The translations under genes and the position numbers were made by a program. A stretch of DNA of 64,000 nt from Pseudomonadota bacterium. GTDB lineage: Bacteria > Myxococcota > Myxococcia > Myxococcales > Myxococcaceae. Numbering within the stretch: the first letter of the stretch is position 1; the number at the start of each line of letters is the position of its first letter. Positions 8,458-17,881 of this stretch are shown here, piece by piece. The notes beneath the pieces were generated by a model. It was not told the DNA's origin. It worked only from the letters and a program-made list of their open reading frames with translations, and did no database searches. The DNA is taken from positions 16,515 to 80,514 of the forward strand of contig JAFAFL010000080.1 of NCBI GenBank assembly GCA_023423535.1, written 5' to 3'.

Positions 8458-9045
8458 TCACGACTTTTCCTCGTAGAAGCGCTCGATGGCCTCTCGCATG
8501 GTCAGCCGGGCGCGGTGCAGGCGGCTCTTGACGGCGGCGACCGAATCGCCGGTCACTTCAGAGATCTGCTCGTAGCTCAGCCCGTCCACGTCCTTCAAGA
8601 GGAAGACCTCGCGGTGGGCCTCGGGCAGCCCGTCGCTCGCGCGCTGGATGGCCTCGCGCATCTCCGCGTCGAGCACCTGTTGCTCCGCGGCCCTCGCCCA
8701 CTCCGGCCTCGGCAGTCGGGTGAGGCTGCCGCGCTCGGTGAACTCCGGCGAGGCGAGCTCTCCATGGGCGTTCTCCGCCACCCTGCGCTGACGCAGCCGC
8801 GTGACCGCCGCGTTGGCGGCGATGCGGTAGAGCCACGAGCCGAACGCTGCGTCTCCGCGGAACTCGCCGAGCGACTGGAAGGCGGCGAGGAACGTGTCCT
8901 GCGTCACCTCCGCCGCATCCGCCTCCGAGCGCAACATGCGGAAGGCGAGGCCATAGACGTGATCGGTGTGACGCTCCACCAGCGCTTCGAACGCAGCGAC
9001 GTCACCCCCCTGGGCACGCGCCAGCAGCGCGCGGTCATCGTCCAT
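8458..9045 (-). CDS. ECF RNA polymerase sigma factor
   Basis: This 195-residue sigma-70 family protein has region 2 (VERHTDHVYGLAFRMLRSEA, then DAAEVTQDTFLAAF and FGSWLYRIAANAA) and region 4 (LPEAHREVFLLKDVDGLSYE, with EISEVTGDSVAAVKSRLHRAR-like helix-turn-helix). Regions 1 and 3 are absent, as in RpoE-type ECF factors. It directs RNA polymerase to a stress or envelope regulon that cannot be named from here. The anti-sigma gene lies immediately downstream. I saw no clear autoregulatory promoter upstream. Confidence 0.93.
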   Translation of the reverse strand: MDDDRALLARAQGGDVAAFEALVERHTDHVYGLAFRMLRSEADAAEVTQDTFLAAFQSLGEFRGDAAFGSWLYRIAANAAVTRLRQRRVAENAHGELASPEFTERGSLTRLPRPEWARAAEQQVLDAEMREAIQRASDGLPEAHREVFLLKDVDGLSYEQISEVTGDSVAAVKSRLHRARLTMREAIERFYEEKS

Positions 9046-9087
9046 GGCGGCGGCAGGGTTCCCCGCGAGACGCGGTGGGTCAAGCGC

Positions 9088-9672
9088 TTATGGGCGCGCG
9101 GGCTTCCGGGGGTTCGGCGTCCGCGACACGTGCGGGTTGTCCTTCACCCAGAGGCGGTACGGCTTGTGCGCCCACTCACCCGCGTAGTCCACGCCGATGC
9201 GCGGGCCCTTCATCACCCGCGCGGTGGGCACGCCGGGCGCCTCCTCCAACCACAATGAGTCCGAACGCACGAGGTCGCGGCGGTTGTGACGAAGCCCGAT
9301 CCCCATCGCGCGCGTCAGCCTGCCGGGGCCGTCTGTCCGGTGCTCCGGATCGAACCCGTGCAGCGGCTCGAGCCCGCGCACGAGCACCGCCGCCGCCGTG
9401 CCCTCCGGCAGCGTGACCACGTTGAAGAGCGGGTACATGCCGTAGATGAGGTAGACGTACGCGATCCCCGGCGGCCCGTAGAGCACGTCGGTGCGCGCGG
9501 TGCGTCCCTTCGCCGCGTGACAGGCGAGGTCGTGCTCGCCCACGTAGGCCTCGGTCTCCACGATGCGGCCGCGGAAGACCCTCCCCTCCTCCGCGCGCAC
9601 GAGCACCTTCCCCAGCAGCTCGCGCGCGACCCTCAGCGCCGGCCGGTCGTAGAAGTCCACCGGCAGCCTCAC
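9088..9672 (-). CDS. 3-methyladenine DNA glycosylase (AAG/MPG family)
   Basis: This enzyme removes alkylated and deaminated purines from DNA in base excision repair. Family features are LARELLGKVLV-like (here VARELLGKVLV), RIVETEAYVGEHDLACHA with the catalytic Glu, GPPGIAYVYLIYGMY, NVVTLPEGTAAAVLVR and GPGRLTRAMGI. I choose GTG 9672 because it gives a family-sized product of 194 residues. The frame stays open to 9780, but those extra codons come from an ACGGA-rich repetitive stretch that does not look like protein. The Shine-Dalgarno GGAGGG is close to GTG 9672, so the exact start is uncertain. Confidence 0.9.
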   Translation of the reverse strand: MRLPVDFYDRPALRVARELLGKVLVRAEEGRVFRGRIVETEAYVGEHDLACHAAKGRTARTDVLYGPPGIAYVYLIYGMYPLFNVVTLPEGTAAAVLVRGLEPLHGFDPEHRTDGPGRLTRAMGIGLRHNRRDLVRSDSLWLEEAPGVPTARVMKGPRIGVDYAGEWAHKPYRLWVKDNPHVSRTPNPRKPARP

Positions 9673-9847
9673 GCCCTCCGGCTCAGAGGGCCTTTCGGAA
9701 GCGGTGACGGAACGGACGGAGCTGACGGAGCGCGAAGACAAGGCAGTCCATAAGTGACGAATCCGGGCACCGCGCGTCAACCGCGCGTCACTCCCGCGCC
9801 CCTATCTCGCACGCACGCATTGAGGGCTGGCGGGCAGGCATGGGGTT

Positions 9848-11422
9848 GTGCACATTCCTCGAGACATGCCCACTGGCACAGGTCGGCTCTCTGGCGTTCT
9901 GCTCCCCGTCTTCTCCTTCCGCTCCGACGACGACTTCGGCATCGGCGACTTCGGCGCCTTTGCCGGCTTCTTCGACTGGATGCAGGCCGCGAAGCAGCGC
10001 CTGTTGATGGTGCTGCCTCTGCTGCCCACCGCACCGGGCGACCCGAGCCCCTACGCCACGCGCAGCGCGTTTGGTCTCAACCCGCTCTTCATCCACCTGC
10101 CCTCGGTGCCGGAGTTCGCGCAGTCCGGCGGGTTCGACGCGCTCTCGGACGAGGACAAGGCGAAGCTCTCGGAGGCCCGGAGCGCGCACCGCATCCGCTA
10201 CGACCTCGTGTTCCCGGTGAAGGGCGCGGCGCTGCGCCGGACCTTCGACACCTTCGACGCCGAGCACTGGGCAAAGGGCACCGAGCGCGCGCAGTCCTTC
10301 CGCGACTGGTGCAACGCGCAGCGGGGCTGGCTCGAGACCTACGCACTCTTCGCCGCGCTGAGCGACCGCGAGGGCAACCGCGCCTGGTGGGAGTGGCCGG
10401 AGGATCTGCGCACGCGCAAGCCGGAGGCGCTGGAGACCGCGAGCCGCGAGCTGGAGCGGGAGATCCGCTTCCGCTCCTTCCTGCAGTGGATCGCGGAGAC
10501 GCAGTGGAGCGCGGTGCGTGACGACGCGCGCTCGCGGAACATCCTCCTCTGCGGCGACGAGCCCTTCATCATCGGCCAGGACAGCGCGGACTGCTGGGCG
10601 AACCCGCGGATCCTCCGCCGCGACGCGCGCCTCGGCGTGCCGCCGGACGACTTCAGCGCCACCGGTCAGGACTGGGGCCTTCCCTACTTCGACTTCGAGG
10701 CGATGGAGGCGGACGACTACGCCTGGCTCCGCTTCCGCGCGAAGAAGGCGGCCTCCTACTACGACGTGCGCCGCGTCGATCACGCGGTGGGCTACTTCCG
10801 TCAGTGGATCCGCGACGAGAAGACGCCCACTGGTCGCTTCATCCCCGAGGACGCGCAGAAGCACCGGCCACTGGGCGAACGCAACTTCCGGCTCCTCTCC
10901 GAAGACGCGGGGATCATCGCCGAGGACCTGGGCGTCATCCCCGACTGGGTGCGCGAGACGCTCGGAGGGCTCGGGCTGCCCGGCTACAAGGTGCTGCGCT
11001 GGGAGCGCGACATGCACGTGTACCGCGACCCGCGGAAGTTCAGCCCGGTGTCGCTCGCCACGACCGGCACGCACGACACGGACACGCTGCGCGAGTGGTG
11101 GGAGGCCCTTCCGCGTGAGGAGCGCGAGGCCGCCGCGCGCGCCTGGCCGGAGCTCGCCGCGGTGCCGCGCGAGGAGGTGGAGATGACCCCGCCCGTTCAT
11201 GCGGCGCTGCTCGCTGCCTGCGCGAACAGCTCGAGCGATCTGGTGGTGCTCCCCTGGCAGGACATCCTCGGCACCCGCGAGCGGATCAACCTCCCCGGAT
11301 CGATGAGCGACGCGAACTGGGCCTACCGCATCGAGCAGCCCACCTCGCGGCTGCTCTCGGACATGCCCACCCGGCGCGCCGCCTCGATGATGGCGCGGAT
11401 GACCGAGGCCTCCGGACGCTGA
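9848..11422 (+). CDS. malQ: 4-alpha-glucanotransferase (GH77)
   Basis: The 524-residue amylomaltase transfers maltosyl and longer glucan segments in maltodextrin/glycogen metabolism. It begins with the family opening GVLLPVFSFRS...FGIGDFG and PLLPTAPGDPSPYATRSAFG. The nucleophile Asp lies in RRVDHAVGYFRQW (about residue 309), the acid/base Glu in IIAEDLGVIP (about 358), and the transition-state Asp in GTHDTDTL (about 408). Length is normal. A second in-frame ATG at 9866 is an alternative start. It lies alone between convergent and divergent neighbours. A second, divergent GH77 gene lies at 26469. Confidence 0.93.
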   Translation: MHIPRDMPTGTGRLSGVLLPVFSFRSDDDFGIGDFGAFAGFFDWMQAAKQRLLMVLPLLPTAPGDPSPYATRSAFGLNPLFIHLPSVPEFAQSGGFDALSDEDKAKLSEARSAHRIRYDLVFPVKGAALRRTFDTFDAEHWAKGTERAQSFRDWCNAQRGWLETYALFAALSDREGNRAWWEWPEDLRTRKPEALETASRELEREIRFRSFLQWIAETQWSAVRDDARSRNILLCGDEPFIIGQDSADCWANPRILRRDARLGVPPDDFSATGQDWGLPYFDFEAMEADDYAWLRFRAKKAASYYDVRRVDHAVGYFRQWIRDEKTPTGRFIPEDAQKHRPLGERNFRLLSEDAGIIAEDLGVIPDWVRETLGGLGLPGYKVLRWERDMHVYRDPRKFSPVSLATTGTHDTDTLREWWEALPREEREAAARAWPELAAVPREEVEMTPPVHAALLAACANSSSDLVVLPWQDILGTRERINLPGSMSDANWAYRIEQPTSRLLSDMPTRRAASMMARMTEASGR

Positions 11423-11439
11423 AGGGAGGCGTCAGGGGC

Positions 11440-12879
11440 TCAGGCGTGCTGCACCGGCTCGCTTTCGTGCCGCGCTTCCCTTGAAGCGCCGCTCTCCTCC
11501 TCGGCCGCCTCCGCGTTCTCCTCCGGCGGCGGCTGCACCTTGCGGATGGCCACGCGGCGCACGCGACGGGGGCTGGCGTCCACCACCTCCAGCTCGCAGC
11601 CGTCCTCGAGCGTGAAGGTCTCGCCCGCCTCCGGAATCCTCCCCGCCTCCGCGATGCAGAGGCCGGCCACGGTGGTGTAGCCCTCGCCCTCGGGCAGAGA
11701 GATGTTCAGCGCCCGGTTCACGTCGCGGATGGACGTCCCGCCGCCCACTGCGAAGCGACCGTCCGCGAGCTCCTCGGCCAGCGCGAGGTCCGGCTCCTTC
11801 TCGCTGACGATCTCGCCCACCAGCTCCTCCACGAGGTCCTCCACGGTGACGAGGCCGCTGACGAGGCCGCGCTCGTCCACCACGATCGCCATCTGCAGCC
11901 GGCGCTTCTGCAGCTCGCGCAGCGCATCGAGCGCGCGCATCGAATCGGGGACGAAGTACGCGGGCCGCAGGAGATCGTCGATCGTCGCCTGCCGCTTCAA
12001 CCACATCGCGGCGAGCAGGTCCTTCGCCACGATGTAGCCCTCGATCTGCTCCACCCCGCCGCGGGTGATGGGCAGCCGCGAGTGGTCGGAGTCGAGGATG
12101 GTCTGCTTCAGGGCCTCGAAGCCCGCCTCGCGGTCGATGGCCACGATGCGGCTGCGCGGCACCATCACCGCCGCCACGTTCACGTCCTTCAGCTCGAACG
12201 CGCGCGAGGCGATCTCGCTCGTCTGCGTGTCCACCGTGCCGGACTTCGCCGCGTCCTCCACCAGCTGCTGCAGCTCCTCCGCGCTCATGCGCCCTTCGGT
12301 GAAGCTCGTGCGGTCGCCGAAGAAGCGGAGCACGAGGTTCGACGAGAAGGTGAGGAGCCACACCAGCGGACGCGCCAGCCGGCCGAGCCCCACCAGCGGC
12401 CGTGCGATGAAGAGCGAGTAGCCCTCCGCGTAACGCAGCCCGAGCGACTTCGGCACCAGCTCGCCGATGACGAGCGAGAAGAAGGAGATGCCGCCCACCA
12501 CCACTGCGAACGCGGCCTCGTCCGCGAACTCCCCGAGGCCCCAGCGCTGGAAGGTGGGCGTCACCTGCGCGGCGAGGCTCGAGCCACCCAGCGCCGCCGC
12601 CGTCGCGCCCACCACGGTGATGCCGATCTGCACGGTGGCGAAGAAGCGGTCCGGGTTCGAGCGCAGCTTCTCCACCGCGAGCGCGGCTCGACTCCCCTCG
12701 CCCATGAGCTCCTTCACCCGGGTCCGGCGCACGGAGACCACGGCGATCTCCGCGCCGGAGAAAACGCCGTTGAGCAGGATCAGCGCAGCCACGATCAGCA
12801 GTGCGGTGACGATGGTCTTCCCCTCCCAGGCCAGACGATCGGCACCCTGTGCGCTCAGGACACCGGACGGGCCGGCCAT
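11440..12879 (-). CDS. CNNM/CBS/CorC membrane protein (haemolysin C-like)
   Basis: This 479-residue protein has an N-terminal DUF21/CNNM membrane domain (about residues 20-205, starting ALLIVAALILLNGVFSGAE), a CBS pair (about 215-345), a CorC_HlyC domain (about 360-445, with DVNRALNISLPEGEGYTTVAG) and an acidic tail. Proteins of this build are linked to Mg2+ or Co2+ export and resistance; the old name haemolysin is misleading. The ion is not known here. ATG 12879 starts a typical N-terminus. It is divergent from kup with a 141-base spacer in which I see no clear regulatory site. Confidence 0.9.
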   Translation of the reverse strand: MAGPSGVLSAQGADRLAWEGKTIVTALLIVAALILLNGVFSGAEIAVVSVRRTRVKELMGEGSRAALAVEKLRSNPDRFFATVQIGITVVGATAAALGGSSLAAQVTPTFQRWGLGEFADEAAFAVVVGGISFFSLVIGELVPKSLGLRYAEGYSLFIARPLVGLGRLARPLVWLLTFSSNLVLRFFGDRTSFTEGRMSAEELQQLVEDAAKSGTVDTQTSEIASRAFELKDVNVAAVMVPRSRIVAIDREAGFEALKQTILDSDHSRLPITRGGVEQIEGYIVAKDLLAAMWLKRQATIDDLLRPAYFVPDSMRALDALRELQKRRLQMAIVVDERGLVSGLVTVEDLVEELVGEIVSEKEPDLALAEELADGRFAVGGGTSIRDVNRALNISLPEGEGYTTVAGLCIAEAGRIPEAGETFTLEDGCELEVVDASPRRVRRVAIRKVQPPPEENAEAAEEESGASREARHESEPVQHA

Positions 12880-13020
12880 GGCTCAGCCGCCTGCTCGCTT
12901 CGGCAAGCGCCCGGCAGGATCCGGCGGGCTGCGGTCCGTCCACTCCACGACGTGTGCACGAAATGGTGTCGGTGCAGGGGCCGTTGCAGCCGCTGACGCA
13001 GTGCGACACTGTGCGCGCGC

Positions 13021-14979
13021 ATGACCGGCCCGACACCGTCGTCGTCCCCACCGGAGGGTCACGGCACGCAGGGCGCTCCCTCATCCTCCGCCGCTGAAAC
13101 TCCCGCGCCCCGCGCCGCGTTGGCGACGGCCGCCCTCGGTGCCCTGGGGGTGGTGTTCGGCGACATCGGCACCAGCCCGCTCTACGCGCTGAAGGAGTGC
13201 TTCGCCGGCACGCACCCGGTGCCAGTCTCCATCGACAACGTCTACGGCGTGCTCTCGCTGGTGACGTGGTCGCTCATCCTCATCGTCTCGGTGAAGTACA
13301 TCGCCTTCATCCTCCGCGCGGACAACCGCGGCGAGGGCGGGATCCTCGCGCTGCTCTCGCTCGCGATCGCGAAGAAGAGCGCCGGCGGACAGCCGCGGCG
13401 GTCGCTGATCCTCGTGGGCCTCTTCGGCGCAGCCCTCCTCTACGGCGACGGCGCGATCACCCCCGCCATCTCGGTGCTCAGCGCGATCGAAGGCCTGCGC
13501 GACCCGAAGATCGGCACGCCGGTGCCCGAGGAGTGGATCACCTGGATCGCGGTGACGATCATCCTCGTGCTCTTCCTCTTCCAGAGCCGGGGCACGCGCG
13601 CGGTGGGCCGGGTCTTTGGTCCGGTGATGGTGCTCTGGTTCACCGCGCTCGCGCTGCTGGGGCTGACCGGCATCTCGCAGCACCCGGAGATCCTCGGCGC
13701 GCTGAACCCGGTGCACGGGGTGCGGTTCTTCGCGGACAACGGCGGCAAGGGGTTCCTCGTCCTCGGCGCGGTCTTCCTCTGCGTGACCGGTGGCGAGGCG
13801 CTCTACGCGGACATGGGCCACTTCGGCCGGCGCCCCATCCGCGCGGCGTGGTTCGGGCTGGTGCTCCCCGCGCTCTTGCTCAACTACTACGGCCAGGGCG
13901 GGCAACTGCTCGCGGACCCGAGCGGCGCTGCGAGCCCGTTCTACCACCTCGTTCCGAAGTGGGCCCTCGTGCCCATGGTCGTGCTCGCCACGCTCGCCGC
14001 GATCATCGCCTCGCAGGCGCTGATCAGCGGCGCGTTCTCGCTCACCCGTCAGGCGGTGCAGCTCGGGTATTCGCCGCGCTTCGAGGTGACCCACACCTCG
14101 GCGCACGAGATTGGCCAGATCTACGTCCGCGGCGTGAACTGGATGCTGCTCGTCGCGGTGTGCGTGCTGGTGCTGGGGTTCAAGAACTCCAGCTCGCTCG
14201 CCGCCGCGTACGGCATCGCGGTGACGATGACGATGGTCATCACCACCGTGCTGGCCTTCTTCGTCGCGCGCGACCTCTGGGGCTGGAGCACCGCGACCGC
14301 CTCGCTCGTCTGCGCGGGGTTCCTCGCCATCGAGCTGGCCTTCTTCGGCGCCAACGCGGTGAAGTTCGCCCACGGCGGCTGGGTGCCGATCGTCATCGGG
14401 CTCGTCGTCTTCACGCTGATGACCACCTGGAACCGCGGCCGCGCGCTGCTCGCCCAACGACTCCGGGCGCAGCAGCTCCCGCTCGAGCCCTTCCTCGAGA
14501 GCCTCGCGAGAGACATGCCCACCCGCGTCCCCGGCACCGCCGTCTTCATGACCGGAGCTCCGGAGGGCACGCCGCGCGCGCTCCTGCACAACCTCAAGCA
14601 CAACCGCGTGCTGCACGAGCAGGTGGTGCTCCTCACCGTCACCACCCTGGAGGTCTCGCACGTCCGCGACGACGAGCGCCTCCTCGTCGAGCACCTCGCG
14701 CACGGCTTCCACCGCGTCACCGCGCGCTTCGGCTTCATGGAGCACCCGGACGTGCCCTCGCTGTTCCCCGCGCTGCGCGAGAGGGGAGTCGACCTGCGCA
14801 TCATGCAGACGACGTTCTTCCTCGGGCGCGAGACCCTCATCCCCTCCGGCCGCCGCGACATGGCGAAGTGGCGCGAGGTCCTCTTCGCCTGGATGTCGCG
14901 CAACGCCCAGACCGCCACCGCGTACTTCGGCCTCCCCGCCGGTCGCGTGGTCGAGCTGGGCATGCAGGTGGAGCTCTAG
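13021..14979 (+). CDS. kup: Low-affinity K+ uptake transporter Kup
   Basis: This 652-residue inner-membrane K+/H+ symporter has about 12 hydrophobic segments, followed by a soluble C-terminal domain from about residue 480. The hallmark N-terminal block is ALGVVFGDIGTSPLYALKE at about residues 38-56. Also present are LLYGDGAITPAISVLSAIEG and GGEALYADMGHFG. The first 33 residues form a Ser/Pro-rich cytoplasmic extension. The length matches the family. The stop is 5 bases from the stop of the convergent DoxX-like gene. Confidence 0.95.
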   Translation: MTGPTPSSSPPEGHGTQGAPSSSAAETPAPRAALATAALGALGVVFGDIGTSPLYALKECFAGTHPVPVSIDNVYGVLSLVTWSLILIVSVKYIAFILRADNRGEGGILALLSLAIAKKSAGGQPRRSLILVGLFGAALLYGDGAITPAISVLSAIEGLRDPKIGTPVPEEWITWIAVTIILVLFLFQSRGTRAVGRVFGPVMVLWFTALALLGLTGISQHPEILGALNPVHGVRFFADNGGKGFLVLGAVFLCVTGGEALYADMGHFGRRPIRAAWFGLVLPALLLNYYGQGGQLLADPSGAASPFYHLVPKWALVPMVVLATLAAIIASQALISGAFSLTRQAVQLGYSPRFEVTHTSAHEIGQIYVRGVNWMLLVAVCVLVLGFKNSSSLAAAYGIAVTMTMVITTVLAFFVARDLWGWSTATASLVCAGFLAIELAFFGANAVKFAHGGWVPIVIGLVVFTLMTTWNRGRALLAQRLRAQQLPLEPFLESLARDMPTRVPGTAVFMTGAPEGTPRALLHNLKHNRVLHEQVVLLTVTTLEVSHVRDDERLLVEHLAHGFHRVTARFGFMEHPDVPSLFPALRERGVDLRIMQTTFFLGRETLIPSGRRDMAKWREVLFAWMSRNAQTATAYFGLPAGRVVELGMQVEL

Positions 14980-14984
14980 CGACT

Positions 14985-15515
14985 TCAGTGCGCGTGCTGC
15001 GGCTCCTCGAGGGTGGGCCACTGCCGCTGCGGCGACGGCACCGCCGGCTCGACGTTCGCGTTCGCGTTCGCGTTCGCATTCGCGCTGAACGAGCGCCCCG
15101 TGGGCAACCTGCGCGAGGCCTGCGCGCGGTCCGCCTCCAGCCTCCCCAGCGCCAGCGCCCCGAGCGCCAGCCCCAGATCACGCAGCGCGATGTCGAGGTA
15201 GCGCCGAGGGTGCAGCAGGAGGTTCGTCATGATGCCTCCCAGCCACGCGGCCACCACGTACGAGCCGACCTTCGGCTTCAGCGCGACCATGGTCCCGGCC
15301 GCCAGCTCCACCACGCCCACGAGCTTCATGAAGGTGCGCGGCGAGACCGGCGCCAGCTTCGCGAACGTCGGCGAGAGGTAGTCCTCCCACCGCACCATCT
15401 TCTCGGTGAACTTGTCGAACCCCGCCAGCATCGGCGCGGCGATGAAGCCCGCCCGCAGGAGCCAGTACGCCTGGTCGCGCGGCCCCTCCATCGTCTTCGC
15501 TCTGTCGCTGTGCAT
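14985..15515 (-). CDS. DoxX-like small integral membrane protein
   Basis: The 176-residue protein starts at ATG 15515, with GGAGG 7-8 bases upstream; the frame to 15659 is spurious. Four hydrophobic segments fit the DoxX/DUF-type four-helix fold: LLRAGFIAAPMLAGFDKF, then FMKLVGVVELAAGTMVAL, VGSYVVAAWLGGIM and the final ALRDLGLALGALAL. The molecular function of this family is unclear; some members take part in thiosulfate or redox systems. The C-terminal tail contains five Ala-Asn units encoded by a tandem hexanucleotide, followed by a Pro/Gln-rich end. Confidence 0.75.
   Translation of the reverse strand: MHSDRAKTMEGPRDQAYWLLRAGFIAAPMLAGFDKFTEKMVRWEDYLSPTFAKLAPVSPRTFMKLVGVVELAAGTMVALKPKVGSYVVAAWLGGIMTNLLLHPRRYLDIALRDLGLALGALALGRLEADRAQASRRLPTGRSFSANANANANANVEPAVPSPQRQWPTLEEPQHAH
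15054..15083. repeat. Tandem hexanucleotide repeat inside the DoxX-like gene
   Basis: Four exact copies of GTTCGC (15054-15077) are followed by one variant copy, ATTCGC. On the minus strand these encode Ala-Asn units near the C-terminus of the DoxX-like protein. Because the unit is six bases, copy-number change would alter length without shifting frame. Confidence 0.85.
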
Positions 15516-15675
15516 GCTCAGTGCCTCCTCCTCGCCGTGAACGTGGGCACCGGAGGGGCAATGAGAAGGTCCGACCGTGCGGCCGCTGCCTTTGCGACTC
15601 CCTCGGATTTCCGAGAGCGGACGGGGCCCTGCGTCGAGTCCTTGGAGCCTGACGACCATCGGCTAGAACCGGCGC

Positions 15676-17880
15676 GTGCTTGGCCTTCCCAGCCCGCGGC
15701 CCTCCGCGGCGTTCCCACGGGTGCGTGCGCGCGACGGCGCGGTGCTCCTGTGCGCCGCGGCCCTGGCCTTCCTCGCGGGCGGGATGGGTCTTCTCGGCTG
15801 CTCGACCACGCCGCGTCCTCCGGACGAGCTCCGGGTGAAGGAGCTGCGCATCGACGGCACGAAGCAGCTCGCAGAGGAGGAGGTGAAGGAGCGCATCCTC
15901 ACCACCGAGCCGCAGTGGCCCTGGTCGGTGGAGCCGTTCGACGCGAACGCGTGGCAGGCGGATCTGCGCCGCATCGAGCGCTTCTACGAGTCGCGCGGCT
16001 TCTACCAGGCGCGGGTGCTCGAGGACGACGTCGTCCCGGTGGAGGACGGCCACGTCTCGCTGCGCGTGCGCGTCTTCGAGGGCGAGCCCACCCGCATCGC
16101 GGAGGTCCGGATCGAAGGCCTGGACATCCTCTCCGAGGCGCAGCGCGAGGCGGTGCTGGAGACCTTTCCCCTCCGCGAGGGCGAGACCTTCCGCGAGTCC
16201 GAGTGGCTGGCGGTGAAGCCCCTCCTTCGCGCGCGGCTTCGCGAGCTCGGCTACGCGGAGGTCGTCGTCGAGGGCCGCACCGAGGTGGACGTGGAGACGC
16301 GGCTCGCGCGTGTGCTGCTGGAGGTCGCGCCCGGCCCGCGCTTCCGCTTCGGGGACATCTTCGTCGCCACCGATCCGAACCCGAAGGTGCCGCCGAAGTG
16401 GATCATCGAAGAGGCGCGCGTGGCGATCGGCCGCGGGCAGTGGTTCAGCGAGTCGGCGCTGGCGGAGGCGCAGGCGAGGGTCTTCAAGATGGGCGTGTTC
16501 GGCGGCGTGCGCGTGAACCGCGGCGCGGCGGATCGCGAGACGGGCACGGTCCCGGTGGTGGTGGACGTGCGCGAGGCCCCGTTCCGGACCCTGAGGGCGG
16601 GCGGCGGCATCGGGCTCGACCAGACGCGGCAGGAGGCGCGCGCGCGGCTCGAGTACATCGACCGCAACTTCATGGGCGGCCTGCGCACGCTCTCCACGAG
16701 GCTCCGCGTGGGCTACGCGTTCCTGCCCACGGTGTGGGACGTGGGCCTGCGCAACCCGAACGTGAAGACGGAGAACGACCCGCTGGCGAACCTCGGCGTG
16801 GAGTTCGCGCAGCCGCGCTTCTTCCACCCTTCGCTGCGCGGGTACGTGGCGGCGGAGGGCGAGGCGCGTCCGGAGCCCGCCTTCTACGTGCTCGGCGGTC
16901 AGGTGCGCTCCGGCGTCGCGTGGCAGCCGCATCCATCACTGCTCTCGCACTTCACCTACAACTTCGAGGCCTACCGCTTCCTGCGCGGGCTGGCGGTGCT
17001 CGGCGGCAACGCGCCGGAGCTGGCGCTCGGGTGTCCGCGGCCGGAGGCGTGCCTGCTCTCCTTCCTCGAGGGCAACGTGGAGTGGGACCGGCGGATGCGG
17101 CGCAGCGCGGGCGGCCTGCGTCCAGACCCTGTCGATCCCGCGGAGGGCTACTACCTCGGGCTCTCGGTGCAGCTGGGCGGAGGTTTGCTGGGCGGCGACT
17201 TCACCTACGTGCGCGTGCTGCCCGAGGCGCGCCTCTACTTCTCCTTCCTCGAGAACCAGCGCTTCACCGTCGCCTTACGCGCGCGCGGCGGTGCGCTGCT
17301 CTCGCGTCAGGAGAGCCCCATCGTCTCGCGCTTCTTCGCCGGCGGCGGCAACTCGATGCGCGGCTTCAACAGCCGGCGACTGTCACCGCTCCTCCTCGTG
17401 CCCCCGGATGGCGTCAGCGCAGCCAACGCACGCGACGGCATCGCCGCACCGGTCGGACGACAGCCCGGAGACGTGGTGCCCATCGGCGGCGAGCGACTCT
17501 TCGAGGGCTCGGTCGAGGGCAGGTACCGGTTGAATCCGGACTTCATCCTCGCGGTCTTCCTCGACACCGGATTCAACAACCGGGCGGACGCGGTGGAGCC
17601 AGACATCACGCCACAGACGGTGCCGTCCTACTTCGGCACACACCTGCAATACGCGGTGGGCTTCGGGCTGCGCTACGTGACGCTCGTCGGTCCCATCCGG
17701 GTGGACCTCGCCTACCGCCTGCCCGTGGGAAGAGCGCCGCGGGTGTACGAGTTGCCGGGCACGTACCTCTCCCCGCCTCCCGCCGGCGGCTGCTTCGGCC
17801 TCGGCGCGACCCAGCGCGACGCGAACGTGAACCCAGAGGGCCTCTGCGCGCTCCACATCTCCATCGGCGAGGCCTTCTGA
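15676..17880 (+). CDS. tamA: Omp85/TamA-like outer membrane assembly protein
   Basis: This 734-residue protein has POTRA-like repeats in the first half (VKELRIDGTKQLAEEEVKER, then IAEVRIEGLDILSEAQREAV, then the FRFGDIFVA segment). A C-terminal 16-strand barrel follows, with the Omp85 signature RFFAGGGNSMRGF (about 555-567) and a terminal aromatic residue (IGEAF). It is expected to help insert proteins in the outer membrane with TamB, whose GTG start is 1 base after this stop. The N-terminus is unusual: hydrophobic residues 21-40 end in GLLGC with Cys42, a lipobox-like sequence rather than a normal type I signal. The tamA symbol is inferred from the partner gene. Confidence 0.88.
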   Translation: MLGLPSPRPSAAFPRVRARDGAVLLCAAALAFLAGGMGLLGCSTTPRPPDELRVKELRIDGTKQLAEEEVKERILTTEPQWPWSVEPFDANAWQADLRRIERFYESRGFYQARVLEDDVVPVEDGHVSLRVRVFEGEPTRIAEVRIEGLDILSEAQREAVLETFPLREGETFRESEWLAVKPLLRARLRELGYAEVVVEGRTEVDVETRLARVLLEVAPGPRFRFGDIFVATDPNPKVPPKWIIEEARVAIGRGQWFSESALAEAQARVFKMGVFGGVRVNRGAADRETGTVPVVVDVREAPFRTLRAGGGIGLDQTRQEARARLEYIDRNFMGGLRTLSTRLRVGYAFLPTVWDVGLRNPNVKTENDPLANLGVEFAQPRFFHPSLRGYVAAEGEARPEPAFYVLGGQVRSGVAWQPHPSLLSHFTYNFEAYRFLRGLAVLGGNAPELALGCPRPEACLLSFLEGNVEWDRRMRRSAGGLRPDPVDPAEGYYLGLSVQLGGGLLGGDFTYVRVLPEARLYFSFLENQRFTVALRARGGALLSRQESPIVSRFFAGGGNSMRGFNSRRLSPLLLVPPDGVSAANARDGIAAPVGRQPGDVVPIGGERLFEGSVEGRYRLNPDFILAVFLDTGFNNRADAVEPDITPQTVPSYFGTHLQYAVGFGLRYVTLVGPIRVDLAYRLPVGRAPRVYELPGTYLSPPPAGGCFGLGATQRDANVNPEGLCALHISIGEAF

Positions 17881-17881
17881 C

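Noticed and set aside
9673..9780. N-terminal extension of 3-methyladenine glycosylase
   Set aside because: The DNA is an ACGGA-rich repeat and its translation is Ser/Arg low-complexity. The enzyme is family length without it.
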